Numbered from the stretch's first letter, positions 51,706-61,834 are shown. The stretch: DNA of 64,000 nt from Aradus depressus (GCA_963662175.1 OY759218.1:19000480-19064479), one strand, 5' to 3'. Numbers and translations are program-made. The notes: generated by a model not told the origin, from the letters alone.

Positions 51706-52030
51706 CACTTTTTTGTTGTTGAGTTAGTTTTTTTTAATGAGTCCCAAGTTAAGAAAATGTGTATATATAAATATGTATATATAATGGATGCGTTGGTTTA
51801 CTGATATATGAAATATGCCAAGATCATTTTTTTGCATCTCACAACATTGTTAGATGAAACTTGTTGCTGAATTAAAACTTTTTTTATACGAGTCTCCTTA
51901 AAAAGCTTGTTTAACATTTCAAGTTTTCCAATACTTCCCGGTTCACATAAATCTCTCAGAATATCTAATATTACTTAGTGCTCCATGTTTGCCAACAACA
52001 TGGGAAGTTGTTCTCTTCGCCGTTCAACAT
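51706..52030. other. No recognised feature
   Basis: No assignment; AT-rich. Confidence 0.35.
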
Positions 52031-52034
52031 TGGT

Positions 52035-52352
52035 TGCAGATGGGGCCTTCACATGGGCCACGATCAGATGGGGCATTCACATGGGCCACCTTCAGATGAG
52101 GCCTTCACATGAGCCACCTTCAGATGGGCCATTTTCAGAAAGACCACCTTCACATGGGTCGTCTTCAGATGGGTCTTTACATAGGCCACCTTCAGATGAG
52201 GCCTTCACATGAGCCACCTTCAGATGGGCCATTTTCAGAATGACCACCTTCACATGGGCCCTCTTCAGATGGGCCTTTATATAGGCCACCTTCAGATGAG
52301 CCACTTTCAGAAGGGCCGCCTTCACATGGGCCACCTTGAGATGGGCCACGTT
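52035..52352. repeat. Hierarchical tandem array, about 30-bp unit
   Basis: The basic unit is CCTTCACATGGGCCACCTTC or a variant ending in agatgggcc. A higher-order block of about 120 bp (gatgaggccttcacatgagc .. gggtctttacataggccacc) occurs twice, from about 52095 and 52195. Frames on both strands stay open (75 and 94 codons) as repeat by-products. Confidence 0.88.
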
Positions 52353-52484
52353 CCCACATGTTGGTCTGAACGCCACACTAAATAGTGATATACCACTAAG
52401 GATGACACTGTGGTTAGGAAAACCTGTTTTGATTTATAAAATAAACATCTCATCCCATAACATCTTACTGCCATTAATTATTCT

Positions 52485-52722
52485 TGAAATTACGATATAT
52501 TTCATACGAAACTAACATGGGCTGAACCTACGACAATCTTAGGTAAGAAACTGAGTTCCGTTCGTTTGTTAGCTCGATATCTTAAAAAAATCGTATTGGG
52601 ATCGTGAACATTAATTACACAATATCCTGTATATTTCCATTCTATAATTACCTACTACGATTCGATACATCGTGGAGCATCTAGCCCTAGTGCTAATATT
52701 TTCTTCAAAAGAAAGCACTAAG
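52485..52722 (+). mobile_element. CR1/Jockey-like LINE fragment, same family as 19705-20258
   Basis: The plus frame reads TWAEPTTILGKKLSSVRLLA, RYLKKIVLGS, stop, TLITQYPVYFHSIITYYDSI and HRGASSPSANIFFKRKH. GKKLSSV and the segment LIT-YY-FHS-ITYG-like are the connection and thumb of a non-LTR reverse transcriptase. The nucleotide text (tgggctgaacctacgac; aagaaactgagttccgttcg) matches 20205-20250. It begins where the 19.7-20.3 kb fragment ends, so the two are complementary pieces of one family. Confidence 0.82.
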
Positions 52723-52734
52723 AATAATAAATAA

Positions 52735-53170
52735 CACTAATAATTATTGATTATAATCAGTGGTCCTCCCACCAATATCCTATAATTTCTATTATGATTA
52801 AAGTACTTTTATTTAATTTTTTTATCATTATAATTTTTTTAGTTATTTGCTTGCTATTTACTCCAATGATATTGGTTAATTTATTTATGTATATATTTTT
52901 TTGTACATTTCTCTTATGGCGACCTGAGGGAGGGGTCCGTGATCATGAATATGAAATATTTATAATTAAAAATATACGTACCTATTGAATTAGAAATGTT
53001 ATATTAATTTATCTTATATTATTTACTTATAAAAAAAAATTACTAATATTCATCTTATATGTGTTTGTATTCTAAGATTTAATATCGATTGACGTGTATA
53101 ATTTATAAGATATTTCAACGCACAAAATTGTAAGACCTATTCAATTACCATGTTATGATTTAACGGAAAT
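52735..53170 (+). repeat. Family G-like copy
   Basis: An AT-rich run, then ctcttatggcgacctgaggg and, at the end, cctattcaattaccatgtta, which matches the family tail at 10900 and 16790. As at 20247, it directly follows a CR1-like reverse transcriptase fragment. Confidence 0.5.
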
Positions 53171-53171
53171 A

Positions 53172-53378
53172 AATCCTCTAAGTCAAAAGTCTTGTCGAAA
53201 AATTGTCAATGCTCCATTCTACGTTATCAACAATGTTCTACACAAGGACCTCAACTCCTTATGTCCAAGACTTAATCGAATTCCACCTGAAGAAATTCTA
53301 TTCTAAATTGAATACCCATCCCAAAAATACTTCATGCGACCTCAGTAGACGCTGCCCTCGATATCTTTTGTGAATAAT
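53172..53378 (+). mobile_element. Jockey LINE fragment, decayed
   Basis: Across frame changes the plus strand gives SKVLSK, IVNAPFYVINNVLHKDLNSL, FYSKLNTHPKNTSCD and LSRRCPRYLL. The order matches the end of the Jockey copies at 48980 and 59160, including the same junction HSKLNTHPNP seen at 59240. So 53172 and 59160 may descend from the same shortened source. Confidence 0.75.
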
Positions 53379-54405
53379 GAGATTCTCTATAGGTGTCAGC
53401 ACTGGCTCTTCTAACTATTGTACATTTTTTTGATATCTATTATCCTGCCTGTCCACTTCTACCAACATTTTGTACACATTGTACAACAAATTAAAAAAAG
53501 TAAATACATAAATCGGACGATTTTTGAAGTCCATTTTTTAAATATCATGTGTAAACATGTGAACATAAAAGTACCTGCGTTAGTGATCATATCAACGTCT
53601 CCGAAGAGAAATTACCGACTCTTCTATGGTCAATGGACTGAATCAAACTACAAATTAATGTCTTTGTTCGTGTTAAGGTGTGTAATCCTCATTCGTTCTT
53701 GAGGTTCCATGCTCTAATCCCCTGGGGATATTTAATGCTGACTTAATCAGCTGTGAAACATATGCTCTGTGCAAAGAGTATCCCTGCACAAATCTCTTAA
53801 TTTCTTTGAAAATAATAAACTATGCACAACCAATGGTTGAATCCTCCTGTGTCCGATCCGTGTTACCGTTTAGCAGATTCTAGACGAGATGGTCCGAGAA
53901 GGGTCCTATTTAAATGTGTGAATAAACACGACACAGTACAATACCTTATGAGGGCCAACACAGTCAATGACTCAGTCAATCTCAAGATATTTTTGCTGAG
54001 ATGACGAGGCAGACATGACAGACAGAGAGACAGCGATGGAACTCTTACCCGATTTAAGATCCAGCCTAGTTGACAGTGTTAATACATATATCAGATAGAG
54101 AGACAATTGCGGACAGTCTGGTCGTTGTTTATCCCGTTATTCAGACGGGCATTCCTCTCCCTCGGAACTTCAATTCAACACTTATTACATGTACAGAAGA
54201 TATTTTCAGTTTTTCAGTGTCGAGTTTGTCCATGTGGGAGGAAGCAGCGTGCTTAGGAACGAAAAAAGTGCTCATTAGTTGTAATTGATTGATGACGTAA
54301 GAGGGCACGTGACCCCGGAGGAAGTGCCAATAGAGAATGGCTCTATTAATTAATAGGGTTCGTCCTCCCTCACTACTTTCAAATTAACTGTCTCACGTCT
54401 GCCTC
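53379..54405. other. No recognised feature
   Basis: Contains 94-, 60- and 72-codon plus frames (53418-53702, 53822-54004, 54070-54288) with no domain I know. No repeat family is seen, so this is one of the larger unexplained blocks. Confidence 0.4.
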
Positions 54406-54408
54406 CAA

Positions 54409-54615
54409 TGCAGATGGACATACCATCCAGTGGACATACCATTCAGTGGACATACCATCCAGTGGACATACCATCCAGTGGACATACCATCCAGTGGACA
54501 TATCATCCAGTGGACATACCATCCAGTGGACATACCATCCAGTGGACATACCATCCAGTGGACATACCATCCAGTGGACATACCATCCAGTGGACATATC
54601 ATCTAGTGGACTCAT
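54409..54615. repeat. Tandem array, 16-bp unit, about 12 copies
   Basis: The unit CCATCCAGTGGACATA is nearly identical in all copies (single changes: ccattcag, catatcat, catctag). Since three 16-bp units make 48 bp (16 codons), all frames repeat, and overlapping open frames on both strands (60-104 codons) are by-products. Confidence 0.97.
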
Positions 54616-54795
54616 CATCCAGCTTTAAATCTTTGTTCCTCTCAAAAAACATTTACCATAGAATGGCACTTCCTCCTAACCCCGATTTTGTTCGTAGTCT
54701 TGCAAAACTCCTTAAGCAATGATTCTGCGACAACGGTAGCTAGAGACCAAAACACGGTAACCGTTTTCTCGAAACAGATTCGGTTGAATATGTAT
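54616..54795. other. No recognised feature
   Basis: Short spacer between the 16-bp array and a SINE. Confidence 0.35.
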
Positions 54796-55275
54796 GCAAA
54801 GGGTCATGAGTTCGATCCAAAGCGGGGCCCATAGTTTTTTTTTCTCTAGGAGGTAAAAAAAGTTGAGCACGTTCGGAAGGGATGTCAAACGACGGTTCCA
54901 AGCCTGTTTATGTCAGATACAGATCTATCCTAATTATATAAGGGGAGAACATTTAGGACCTCCATAGTAGAGTCGAGCTCGAATGCCCGCTATACGACGA
55001 CCCTCGCTTTTGGTCGGTTCGTTTCCTCCTGGTGCAGAATTAAGAAAGCCTTCTAACACGGCGCCGGGGGCCCTGCCAACAGGCGCTGCGCGGCTGCCCC
55101 CGGCTCCGGGAAGTAGGCAGAACAGAACCCCCCGAAGAATCTCGAGCTCACTCGGCGCAAAGAGGCGTCCAAAAACCATGGACGACTACGAACCGTAGCC
55201 ATCGAGCTTGTCCACAGCCGTCCATAGCACCAACCAACAGTAGAGTCGAGCTCAAAAGAGCGCTCTCGAAGTAGT
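54796..55275 (+). mobile_element. SINE copy split by a GC-rich insertion
   Basis: gggtcatgagttcgatccaa (a changed B-box region), ggaggtaaaaaaagttgagc, catttaggacctccatagta and gagtcgagctc precede the break. agtagagtcgagctcaaaag and agcgctctcgaagtagtag follow it. The body has diverged widely from 49836, so it is an older copy. Confidence 0.72.
54981..55238 (+). mobile_element. GC-rich LINE-type fragment inserted in a SINE
   Basis: The perfect 15-bp duplication AGTAGAGTCGAGCTC lies at 54966-54980 and 55239-55253. It shares cttttggtcggttcgtttc, gaagtaggcagaacagaacc and cactcggcgcaaagaggcgt with the reverse of 28495-28728. It has an extra GC-rich block of about 70 bp (cggcgccgggggccctgcca). The plus frame 54983-55198 ends at MDDYEP and has no known domain. 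Confidence 0.82.
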
Positions 55276-55284
55276 AGAGGGTTG

Positions 55285-55340
55285 AAGTAGAAATTCCAGT
55301 GTGAAAACTCACATTGAATTTTCGACCGATTAGATTACAT
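55285..55340 (-). repeat. Family A start fragment, reversed
   Basis: aatgtgaaaactcacattga-like text and attttcgaccgattagatta. Confidence 0.45.
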
Positions 55341-55494
55341 ACCCATACTGCCTAAGGAACACCGTAAATGAAACCCTTACAATGAGTGGCGCGTTATCTC
55401 ATAGTTGGGGGGGAGAGAAGGGGTGGTGAGTACGAAAATGTACGGAAATTGCATTACGTCATTTATGGACGACCCCTTAATATCTGGGCACATC
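55341..55494. other. No recognised feature
   Basis: gcattacgtcatttatggac is Family A-like, but the stretch is otherwise unassigned. Confidence 0.35.
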
Positions 55495-55625
55495 CCTTTT
55501 CCCGAAGTATATGGGAAGTGATCGGTCGGAAATTCGATGAGGAGTTTTAAACGGAATTTAACCTCGGAAGGAGAGCGAAAATGTAGTTGATTAATTCGTG
55601 CGGGGGGTATACATAGCCGGATCTG
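55495..55625 (+). repeat. Family A copy with inner deletion
   Basis: cgaagtatatgggaagtgat, aattcgatgaggagttttaa, gagcgaaaatgtagttgatt and GTGCGGGGGGTATACATAGC. The left and right ends are joined with no inner modules. Confidence 0.6.
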
Positions 55626-55964
55626 TCATTGATGTGAAGTTAATTTCCTAAATGAGTGCCAAGTCAAGAAAATGCCTCAAGAAATTGAAACATATTACAT
55701 GACTATCTTCATGGAAGCACTGAGGTCTATGACGCCTACAGTACTAGCGGGTAGAAGGCATAACATGAACTAATATCTCTATTTCTAATTTTGAATGTTC
55801 AAAGGTTATAGTTGTTTACTTATTTCCACCTGACCAGTGAAGACTTCAGCTATTTGACAATATTTCGAGACACTTCCATGTCTCCTTAATATTGTCGAAT
55901 GCGGAAGACACTTCTGAGCTAAATGTCGGAAAAAAAGTAACCGAATTTTACAGTTTCAATAGTT
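55626..55964. other. No recognised feature
   Basis: A possible short inverted element: gaccagtgaagacttcagct, then gtcctcc-like text and cttctgagctaaatgtcgg. Not enough to call. Confidence 0.35.
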
Positions 55965-55965
55965 A

Positions 55966-56102
55966 ACTTCCCCAGCCATACGAAGGATGGAAGAAGTCAT
56001 ATAATCAGTCAGAAATTTGATGTTAAATTGGTTTCAGAGGTACAACGAAAACCTAGTTGACTAATTCGCCGTGGGGATGTACATTCACCGACGACTTTTT
56101 TT
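55966..56102 (+). repeat. Family A minimal copy, both ends, about 137 bp
   Basis: ACTTCCCCAGCCATACGAAG, tcagtcagaaatttgatgtt, then ggtacaacgaaaacctagtt and GTGGGGATGTACATTCACCG ACGAC. All inner modules are absent. The conservation of only the two ends suggests that these are what matters for its spread. Confidence 0.7.
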
Positions 56103-56454
56103 ATTCATCATTGAACATTGTCGTAACGTTCTGAGAAGTGAGGCGCACAAAGGGCTGCGTTTTTTTTGTCAAGAGAGCAGCTGTAATGAGAAAAGATTTA
56201 TGACTCGATTCAGCGTTAGTTTTGACCAACTAACTGGATTACATAAGACTGAATGAGCTCCTTTGTCCTCCTGGTATTGTCTATACCCTCCCAATATGCT
56301 CCGAGCCACCCCTGCGCCTTAGGTAAACAGGGAACTTACCCCCTTATTTACACCTAATCTACCTACCAAGGGCCGTTGTACCCACCCACACAAATAAACA
56401 CCAAACCACATTCATCCACAAGATTTACTGCCTTTCTATGATCAATTCTCAATT
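56103..56454. other. No recognised feature
   Basis: A 61-codon frame (56071-56256) starts in Family A. No domain. Confidence 0.35.
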
Positions 56455-56975
56455 GCCGTGGAACGGAGCTGGGACGGACCTAGGACTGACCAGCGGGACA
56501 TAGCTAGGATTGATCAGCGGGACGGAGCTAGGACTGACCAGCGGGACGGAGCTAGGATTGATCAGCGGGTCGGAGCTAGGATTGATCAGCGGGACGGAGC
56601 TTGGACTGATCAGCGGGACGGACCTAGGACTGACCAGCGGGACGGAGCTAGGATTGATCAGTGGGATGGAGCTAGGATTGATCAGCGGGTCGGAGCTAGG
56701 ATTGATCAGCGGGACGGAGCTGGGACTGATCAGCGGGACGGACCTAGGACTGACCAGCGGGATGGAGCTAGGATTGATCAGCGGGTCGGAGCTAGGATTG
56801 ATCAGCGGGACGGAGCTAGGACTTACCAGCGGGACAGAGCTAAGACTGAATGGCAAGACGGAACTAGGTCTGGCCAACTGGACTTGCACTGGACAGTGGG
56901 ACGGAGCTAAAAGTGACCAGCAGGATGGAGATAGGACTGACCAGCGCGATAGAGCTAGGATTGACCAACGGGACA
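56455..56975. repeat. Tandem array, 24-bp unit, about 20 copies
   Basis: The unit is GGGACGGAGCTAGGACTGAC plus CAGC, with regular variants (gattgatcagc; ggtcggagctagg). A higher-order pattern of several units is visible because variants recur in blocks. At 24 bp (8 codons) every frame keeps one 8-residue unit. Long frames are thus open on both strands: 150 codons (DGARIDQR unit) and 181 codons (SGTELGLI unit) on plus, 146 codons (SVPLINPS unit) on minus. The 181-codon frame continues about 40 codons past the array to 57055. I would not call a gene, because three frames being open at once is expected from the unit alone. Confidence 0.95.
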
Positions 56976-57480
56976 GAGGTTTCCCCTACCCACCTCCCCC
57001 TCCCTCTTCCTACGCCCCTAAATGTTTTCATCTCAAGTTTCCGCTCTCCCTCTAGTCGCTCGACTGGTTAACAGTATAGAAGTTATTGCACACCGCAGCC
57101 AGCCGAAGAAATCTATCGTCCCTGTGCATCTTGGAGATCTTGCCTATATCTTCAGTTAGTGTGAGGGAACCCTAGACACAGTGGACTGGTTAGTGCAAGC
57201 CGCTCTGCAATCCCACGCTGGCTTAAGCCTGCTTTTGCCAATTTCACTATTCTCTAACAGCTCTGATAAGTATGACTCCCAGTATAATAAAAAAAGAAAC
57301 AGACATAAGATGTTAAGTTTTGAAGTAAGCTGTGTGATAGTCTGGTGTATTGTGAAGAACTTTGAGCTCAGTGTCTTTCTTATCTTTTGTTCGTTTTTAT
57401 TGATCCTTGCCCTTTATGCTCCATAAAATTAAATGATTTGACTTCTTGATTACAAAAATTGTTTTCATACTTTTTTTTTT
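56976..57480. other. No recognised feature
   Basis: An 81-codon frame (57181-57426) ends in a hydrophobic stretch (FLIFCSFLLILALYAP). No domain recognised. Confidence 0.35.
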
Positions 57481-57483
57481 CTT

Positions 57484-57518
57484 TTTACATATGGTAGTAG
57501 GCGATATGACCTCGCAAA
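57484..57518 (+). repeat. SINE scrap
   Basis: ggtagtaggcgatatgacct with cgc is SINE body, cut at both ends. Confidence 0.55.
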
Positions 57519-57710
57519 AATTAAACAGCATTTCTTTCCGAGGTTCAACTTGGCCTGATAATATTTACAAACCTTAGATGGCAAAAAAATTCATTAAAAG
57601 CATAAAAGAAATGAAAAACGCATTATTCAAGTCTACTAGATCATATTGCTCATTAACAGATGGATATGAGCACGGCTGTACAGTTGGAGTCCTACTTTTT
57701 TATTTAGCTT

Positions 57711-57858
57711 GGGGAGGGGTCTTCAACGAGTACCTGACATCGTACAGGCTCGGGACCATCGCTTAATCCAAAATCCGAAGAACGACATGCTCAAGGTTTT
57801 TGTACCTCCCAGAAAAAAATATCTAAGATCTTGAGCTCAGTAGCATATGCGCCCTAAC
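57711..57858 (-). mobile_element. SINE head and proximal body, minus orientation
   Basis: aggggtcttcaacgagtacc, gacatcgtacaggctcggga, ccatcgcttaatccaaaatc and gatcttgagctcagtagcat with atgcgccct. The B-box region is deleted and the A-box region remains. Confidence 0.8.
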
Positions 57859-58550
57859 ACCTTTGTAACATTAGTCTAATGAAGGTTCAATGCCGAATCC
57901 ATTAAAAATAGCATCATTGAATGCAAATGGCCGCAAAGAGCCTCAAGTGTCTGGGAGAAGGGTGGAATCGACTTGGATTAAGGGGCGGATGGTTGCATAT
58001 GTAAGTGTCCGAACCCGATAATGCGGGACTAATGTTGCCTTATTTATCAAGCTGACTAGCACCGACTCGGTCTGGATAACGTATAAATCTAACTGGAATC
58101 CCAGTATATCTTCCACTCGGTAAATCCACATCCTATGTGTGGTCCGATCTATCTCCCACCAGCTCCAACCTCAATCATTTTTTATACATAATAAAATTAT
58201 TCCAAGATTTCAAATGACAGATATATTTCATATCTACCAGGCCCCCTACCTAATTATTTATAACTCCTTCCCAGGTTTTTTAGGAGCATTTTGTATCGTT
58301 CGGGTCTGAATATCATTTTTAATATGTTGATCTAACTCACTGAGGAATGAGATACGTTATCAATATATGTAATATGAAGGGATCATGTTCAATTCAAGAA
58401 GAACTATTAGGGCCTTCTCAACGGGTAACCCATGGTACCACTGATTAGATTGTTTACTTCAAGTACCTAGGGTACTTTCTGGGCACATAGCCGAAAATGT
58501 TTTTTAATTTTGTTTGTTCTTTGTTAATAATATAGGTATATATTCGTGTG
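57859..58550. other. No recognised feature
   Basis: No repeat or frame assigned. Confidence 0.4.
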
Positions 58551-58551
58551 T

Positions 58552-58655
58552 GTGTGTCTAGGAATACGATAACTCCCAATAGATTGAATATATCAACACG
58601 AAATTTGTGCATCAAAAACAGTACATTGCCGATGAATCACCAACAAATTTTTCAT
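58552..58655 (+). repeat. Family A copy, internally deleted
   Basis: ataactcccaatagattgaa, atcaacacgaaatttgtgca, then GTACATTGCCGATGAATCAC with caac. Confidence 0.55.
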
Positions 58656-59018
58656 TAGGAATGTTAGTTAATAGTAATGAGTTACGATTATGACGAAAGG
58701 TGTCTTAGAATCCAGGACTGAGCAATATTCATTGATTAATAGAACTCTTATTGAAATCTAACTCCCACAAATTACTTATTTTTTGTGAGAAATTTCTTTG
58801 TTAAACTTTACTTACTCAAAGTGTAATTTTAGGACTGTTTTCGGTACTTATCAATAAAAAAAAAACATAAAAAAATAAACGAACGTTCAATTGAATACCT
58901 TAAAAGGTAAGTCGTTCCGCTGGTTTTGTGTTTATTTTCTATCCCAAACAACACACTATAACCGACTTTTCAAGGTCATGATTTAAGTTCCACACCACAT
59001 TGAACACTTGTCTTTCAG
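58656..59018. other. No recognised feature
   Basis: AT-rich, unassigned. Confidence 0.35.
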
Positions 59019-59019
59019 T

Positions 59020-59555
59020 GTATTTATTTTTTTAATTTTAATTTTACAATCTATACAAAATATATATACAATGGGTAGAAGTGAACAGGAGATAAAATGT
59101 ACAATTGGTGGGAGAAGCCAGCCAGTGACACTCCCTTAGATATTCTCATAAGTCACAGATCGCGAGGCCAGCTTCTTCTTAGGCTGAGTGGAGGGTTGTC
59201 TGGATGGGACTGATAGGACATGAGCTGAGCAAGAGGATTGGGATGGGTATTCAACTTAGAATGGAAGTCTTCGTATAGGACATTGTTTGCGACATAAGAG
59301 GGAGCATTGACAATTTGTTGTAGGACTTTTGACCGGAAAAATTGTATTCTGATAATGTTGGAACTCTTTGCTGAGTCCCATAGTTCTAGTCCGTATGTCA
59401 GTATAGGTCGTATGATTGTTTTCTAAATTGTAAGTTTGTTCTCAACAGATAGTCTTCGACTTTGATCCGAGTAGTAGTCCTCGTAAAAGACCATATCGTC
59501 TATCAGTTCTTGTCGTTTGAGCCTTATATGGGGGTTCCACGTTAGTCTGCTGTCT
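59020..59555 (-). mobile_element. Jockey LINE 3' fragment with several frameshifts
   Basis: The minus strand gives LTWNPHIRLKRQEL, then a frame change and RRYGLLRGLLLGSKSKT. A stop follows, then NKLTI, stop, KTIIRPILTYGLELWDSAKS, RIQFFRSKVLQQIVNAPSYV, ANNVLYEDF, HSKLNTHPNPLAQLMSYQSH and LRRSWPRDL. A piece of about 20 codons is missing between EDF and HSKL. The 3' untranslated text (tgggagaagccagccagtga on the plus strand) is the same as at 48925. The 5' side is cut by the insertion at 59556. Confidence 0.88.
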
Positions 59556-59792
59556 CTGAGGTGTCATTAAGTAGATACTAAATAGAGGTTAGTTGTAGGA
59601 ATGAGGACACTAGCCTTCGGGGGTGGGGGTGTTCCGAGGGGCTTCGGAGCTGAATAGTTGTTTTTCATATATTTTGTTTTATGTTTTTTTTATGTACTTT
59701 ACTTTTTTTACGTCATTTATTTAGTCTTATTTTAATTTGTACTCATTATTTATAATTTTGTATATACCTACTGTAAATAAAAAAAAAAAAAA
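59556..59792 (+). mobile_element. Retroelement 3' end with poly(A), inside the Jockey copy
   Basis: An insert of about 237 bp. It ends cctactgtaaataaaaaaaa, like the Jockey tails at 40105 and 48845. A 12-bp near-duplication flanks it (AGTCTGCTGTCT at 59544-59555; AGACTACTGTCT at 59793-59804; the undisturbed Jockey text at 49430 is agtctactgtct). The source is probably another Jockey-type LINE. Confidence 0.6.
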
Positions 59793-59804
59793 AGACTACT
59801 GTCT

Positions 59805-60256
59805 AAGTTAATCTCTGTTTAATTAAGTGGTACGTCAAATAAAACGTTTGGGAACCGTTATGATAAGGAGATATTCGCGAACGTCCTGATCCCCCTCTCC
59901 CTGCCAAGATGAAGGTTGTGTTGCACAACTGTAGTCGTTTGGATTTCAGCACAAAGACAGTCCTGCAACTCCCTGAACCAGTGGAACGATTGAGGTGGAC
60001 GATGGATGATAGGAACGGATGGTTAAGAGGTGGATAGAAATGGACAGAGGTGGCGCCGAGACATTGTCACTAAGTGGATGATATCATGCAAAGGATGTGG
60101 GCTCACTGTCCCACGCAGCACAGCACACGTCTTCCAATAGTCAAACTTATGTCCACTTCCTAGTCCACGTGGGTGGACCTATCCACCGGTCTCACATCAC
60201 TTGACGGATCTACTCCGCTTGTTGTCCACACTCCATTCTTATTGTCTTTAACCCAA
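59805..60256. other. No recognised feature
   Basis: May begin with a short Jockey remainder. ccacgtgggtggacctatcc at 60165-60190 is a loose palindrome. No gene. Confidence 0.35.
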
Positions 60257-60512
60257 GATGACAACATGAGACACGCAAGCTCAGCAGATTAAACTCTCAT
60301 TGCGTTTCAGGAATATCATATTCTTTCTCATATTGAACTCCAAAACCCTCCATTAGCGCATGACCGACAGAAACACTGCACAATCCACAACCAATGTAAC
60401 AACACGCAAACACATCAGATTAAACTCTCATTGCGTTTCAGAAATACCATATCAACACTTTATTCTGCAGGACTCCAAAACCAGAAATCACACCGGAGAT
60501 CAAATAGCGCAT
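60257..60512 (+). repeat. Imperfect direct duplication, units of about 110 bp
   Basis: Both units contain cagattaaactctcattgcg, tttcaggaatatcata / tttcagaaataccata, gaactccaaaac / ggactccaaaacc and tagcgcatga. A short spacer (60363-60395) separates them. Confidence 0.75.
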
Positions 60513-60585
60513 GATATTCCGTTGAAAACTCCGCATCGAATTTCTGACCGATTACGTAACTTCCCCTATACTTCGTACACAAAGA
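60508..60585 (-). repeat. Family A terminal part
   Basis: atgatattccgttgaaaact, gaatttctgaccgattacgt and ACTTCCCCTATACTTCGTAC. Confidence 0.7.
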
Positions 60586-61394
60586 TATGATTATTATTTA
60601 TTTTTTTCCTTTTTTGAATCCAATTTTTAACCTACATAAGCTCCCTACACATCGTACATCAGAGGAAGTAAAAAATGCCATGGGCCACAACAAAAAACAT
60701 TCATTGTATTTTCCGTAGACGATAAAATCCACATTGAATCAAAGAAGAGATAACAGCGGTTAAGTTGGGAAGGAGACCAGCTTTGAACTGTTAATTATCA
60801 AATTGGTTTTGTTTGGGTCAGATAAAGGCAAAGATCAGGGTTATAATAAATTAAAATCTGTTGGGATTGACAGGTAGAGGAAAGAGGACTCTGGAACCAA
60901 GGGGAAAAAATAATTCAATTAGAAGTCTTTGTGGGTTGAAAGGGTGGAACTGAAAACGGCCTCTTTGATCTCCTTTATTATCGGTATTTGAAGACTCCCT
61001 CCTAAATTTATCATTTTCCAATCCTACAAGGCATGGAAGTTATCTGTGGATTAACCGAAAATCCTTCAATCCAAGCTTTGGAATGGGAAGTCTGCTTGTT
61101 TCTCAGAGATGAATATTTCAGAGTCAATATTACCCTCCATTCTATAGGGCCGGGCACTTTCCTCACACTCAGAGGCGGCTTAAACTATCCAACCAAATAT
61201 TCCTTCTCAAAACCTCCCCTCTGACATAGCTTGATTTTGAATCAATACCCACAATGCATGCTTTACATTCATCCAATATACAACGATAAAATAACCTCCA
61301 AATTCAATTGAGAATGTGGAAGCGTATCCTTCGTTTCGAAACAGAAGGTGGGCACATTTAACTCACGAAAAAGAAATGTGACTTCCCCAACTAC
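60586..61394. other. No recognised feature
   Basis: A 63-codon frame (61033-61224) shows no domain. No repeats noted. Confidence 0.4.
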
Positions 61395-61643
61395 AATATA
61401 TATGGCGAGCTGGTGTTTTTACACCTAGGGACCTAAGCATTCAATGATCTTATCCCTTCCCTGTAGTATCCCTTATTTTGGTAACCTGTATGTTTATACT
61501 ACCTGAACCAAGCCCTTCATGAAGTACTCAGTCTCCCAGTTTCCTTAATGAATCTGAGAATGCTCCCGTGGTCCAATCTTCTAAAGTCCACCTCCATGAT
61601 TACATCATTACCGAAAATTGTAGGGTGTCTATTGAACGGACCT
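61395..61643 (-). mobile_element. I/LOA/R1-like LINE 3' end, short
   Basis: The plus-strand text atatatggcgagctggtgtt, cctagggacctaagcattc, aagcccttcatgaagtactc and cctccatgattacatcatta matches the 3' part of the LINE at 5995-6535. It stops at tgtctattgaacggacc after an inner deletion. Confidence 0.85.
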
Positions 61644-61832
61644 AATCGACAGTTTGTGCTAAAAATCTGTAAATAACTTACATAGCGGCTACTGAATCCT
61701 CATACTAAATGTTGTGTCGGTACATTCATTACATTGATAGTTATTAGAGTTTTTGAGTCGAGCCTTCCTCCTTTTGATCTCTCCTTCCCATTCTGACGAT
61801 TTTGCGGAAAATTAATAGATGTCGTTCTTACA
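61644..61832 (-). repeat. Family A inner part, minus orientation
   Basis: cgacagtttgtgctaaaaat, tcctcatactaaatgttgtg, cggtacattcattacattga and gaaaattaatagatgtcgtt. It lies between two LINE ends of one family. Confidence 0.7.
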
Positions 61833-61834
61833 AT

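Noticed and set aside
54379..54722. Overlapping MDIPSSGHT / MSTGWYVH-type proteins
   Set aside because: By-products of the 16-bp tandem array; all frames repeat the same text.
56449..57055. Real genes for repetitive proteins on both strands
   Set aside because: A 24-bp unit with no stops opens several frames at once. No start context, signal peptide or conserved flank supports a protein.
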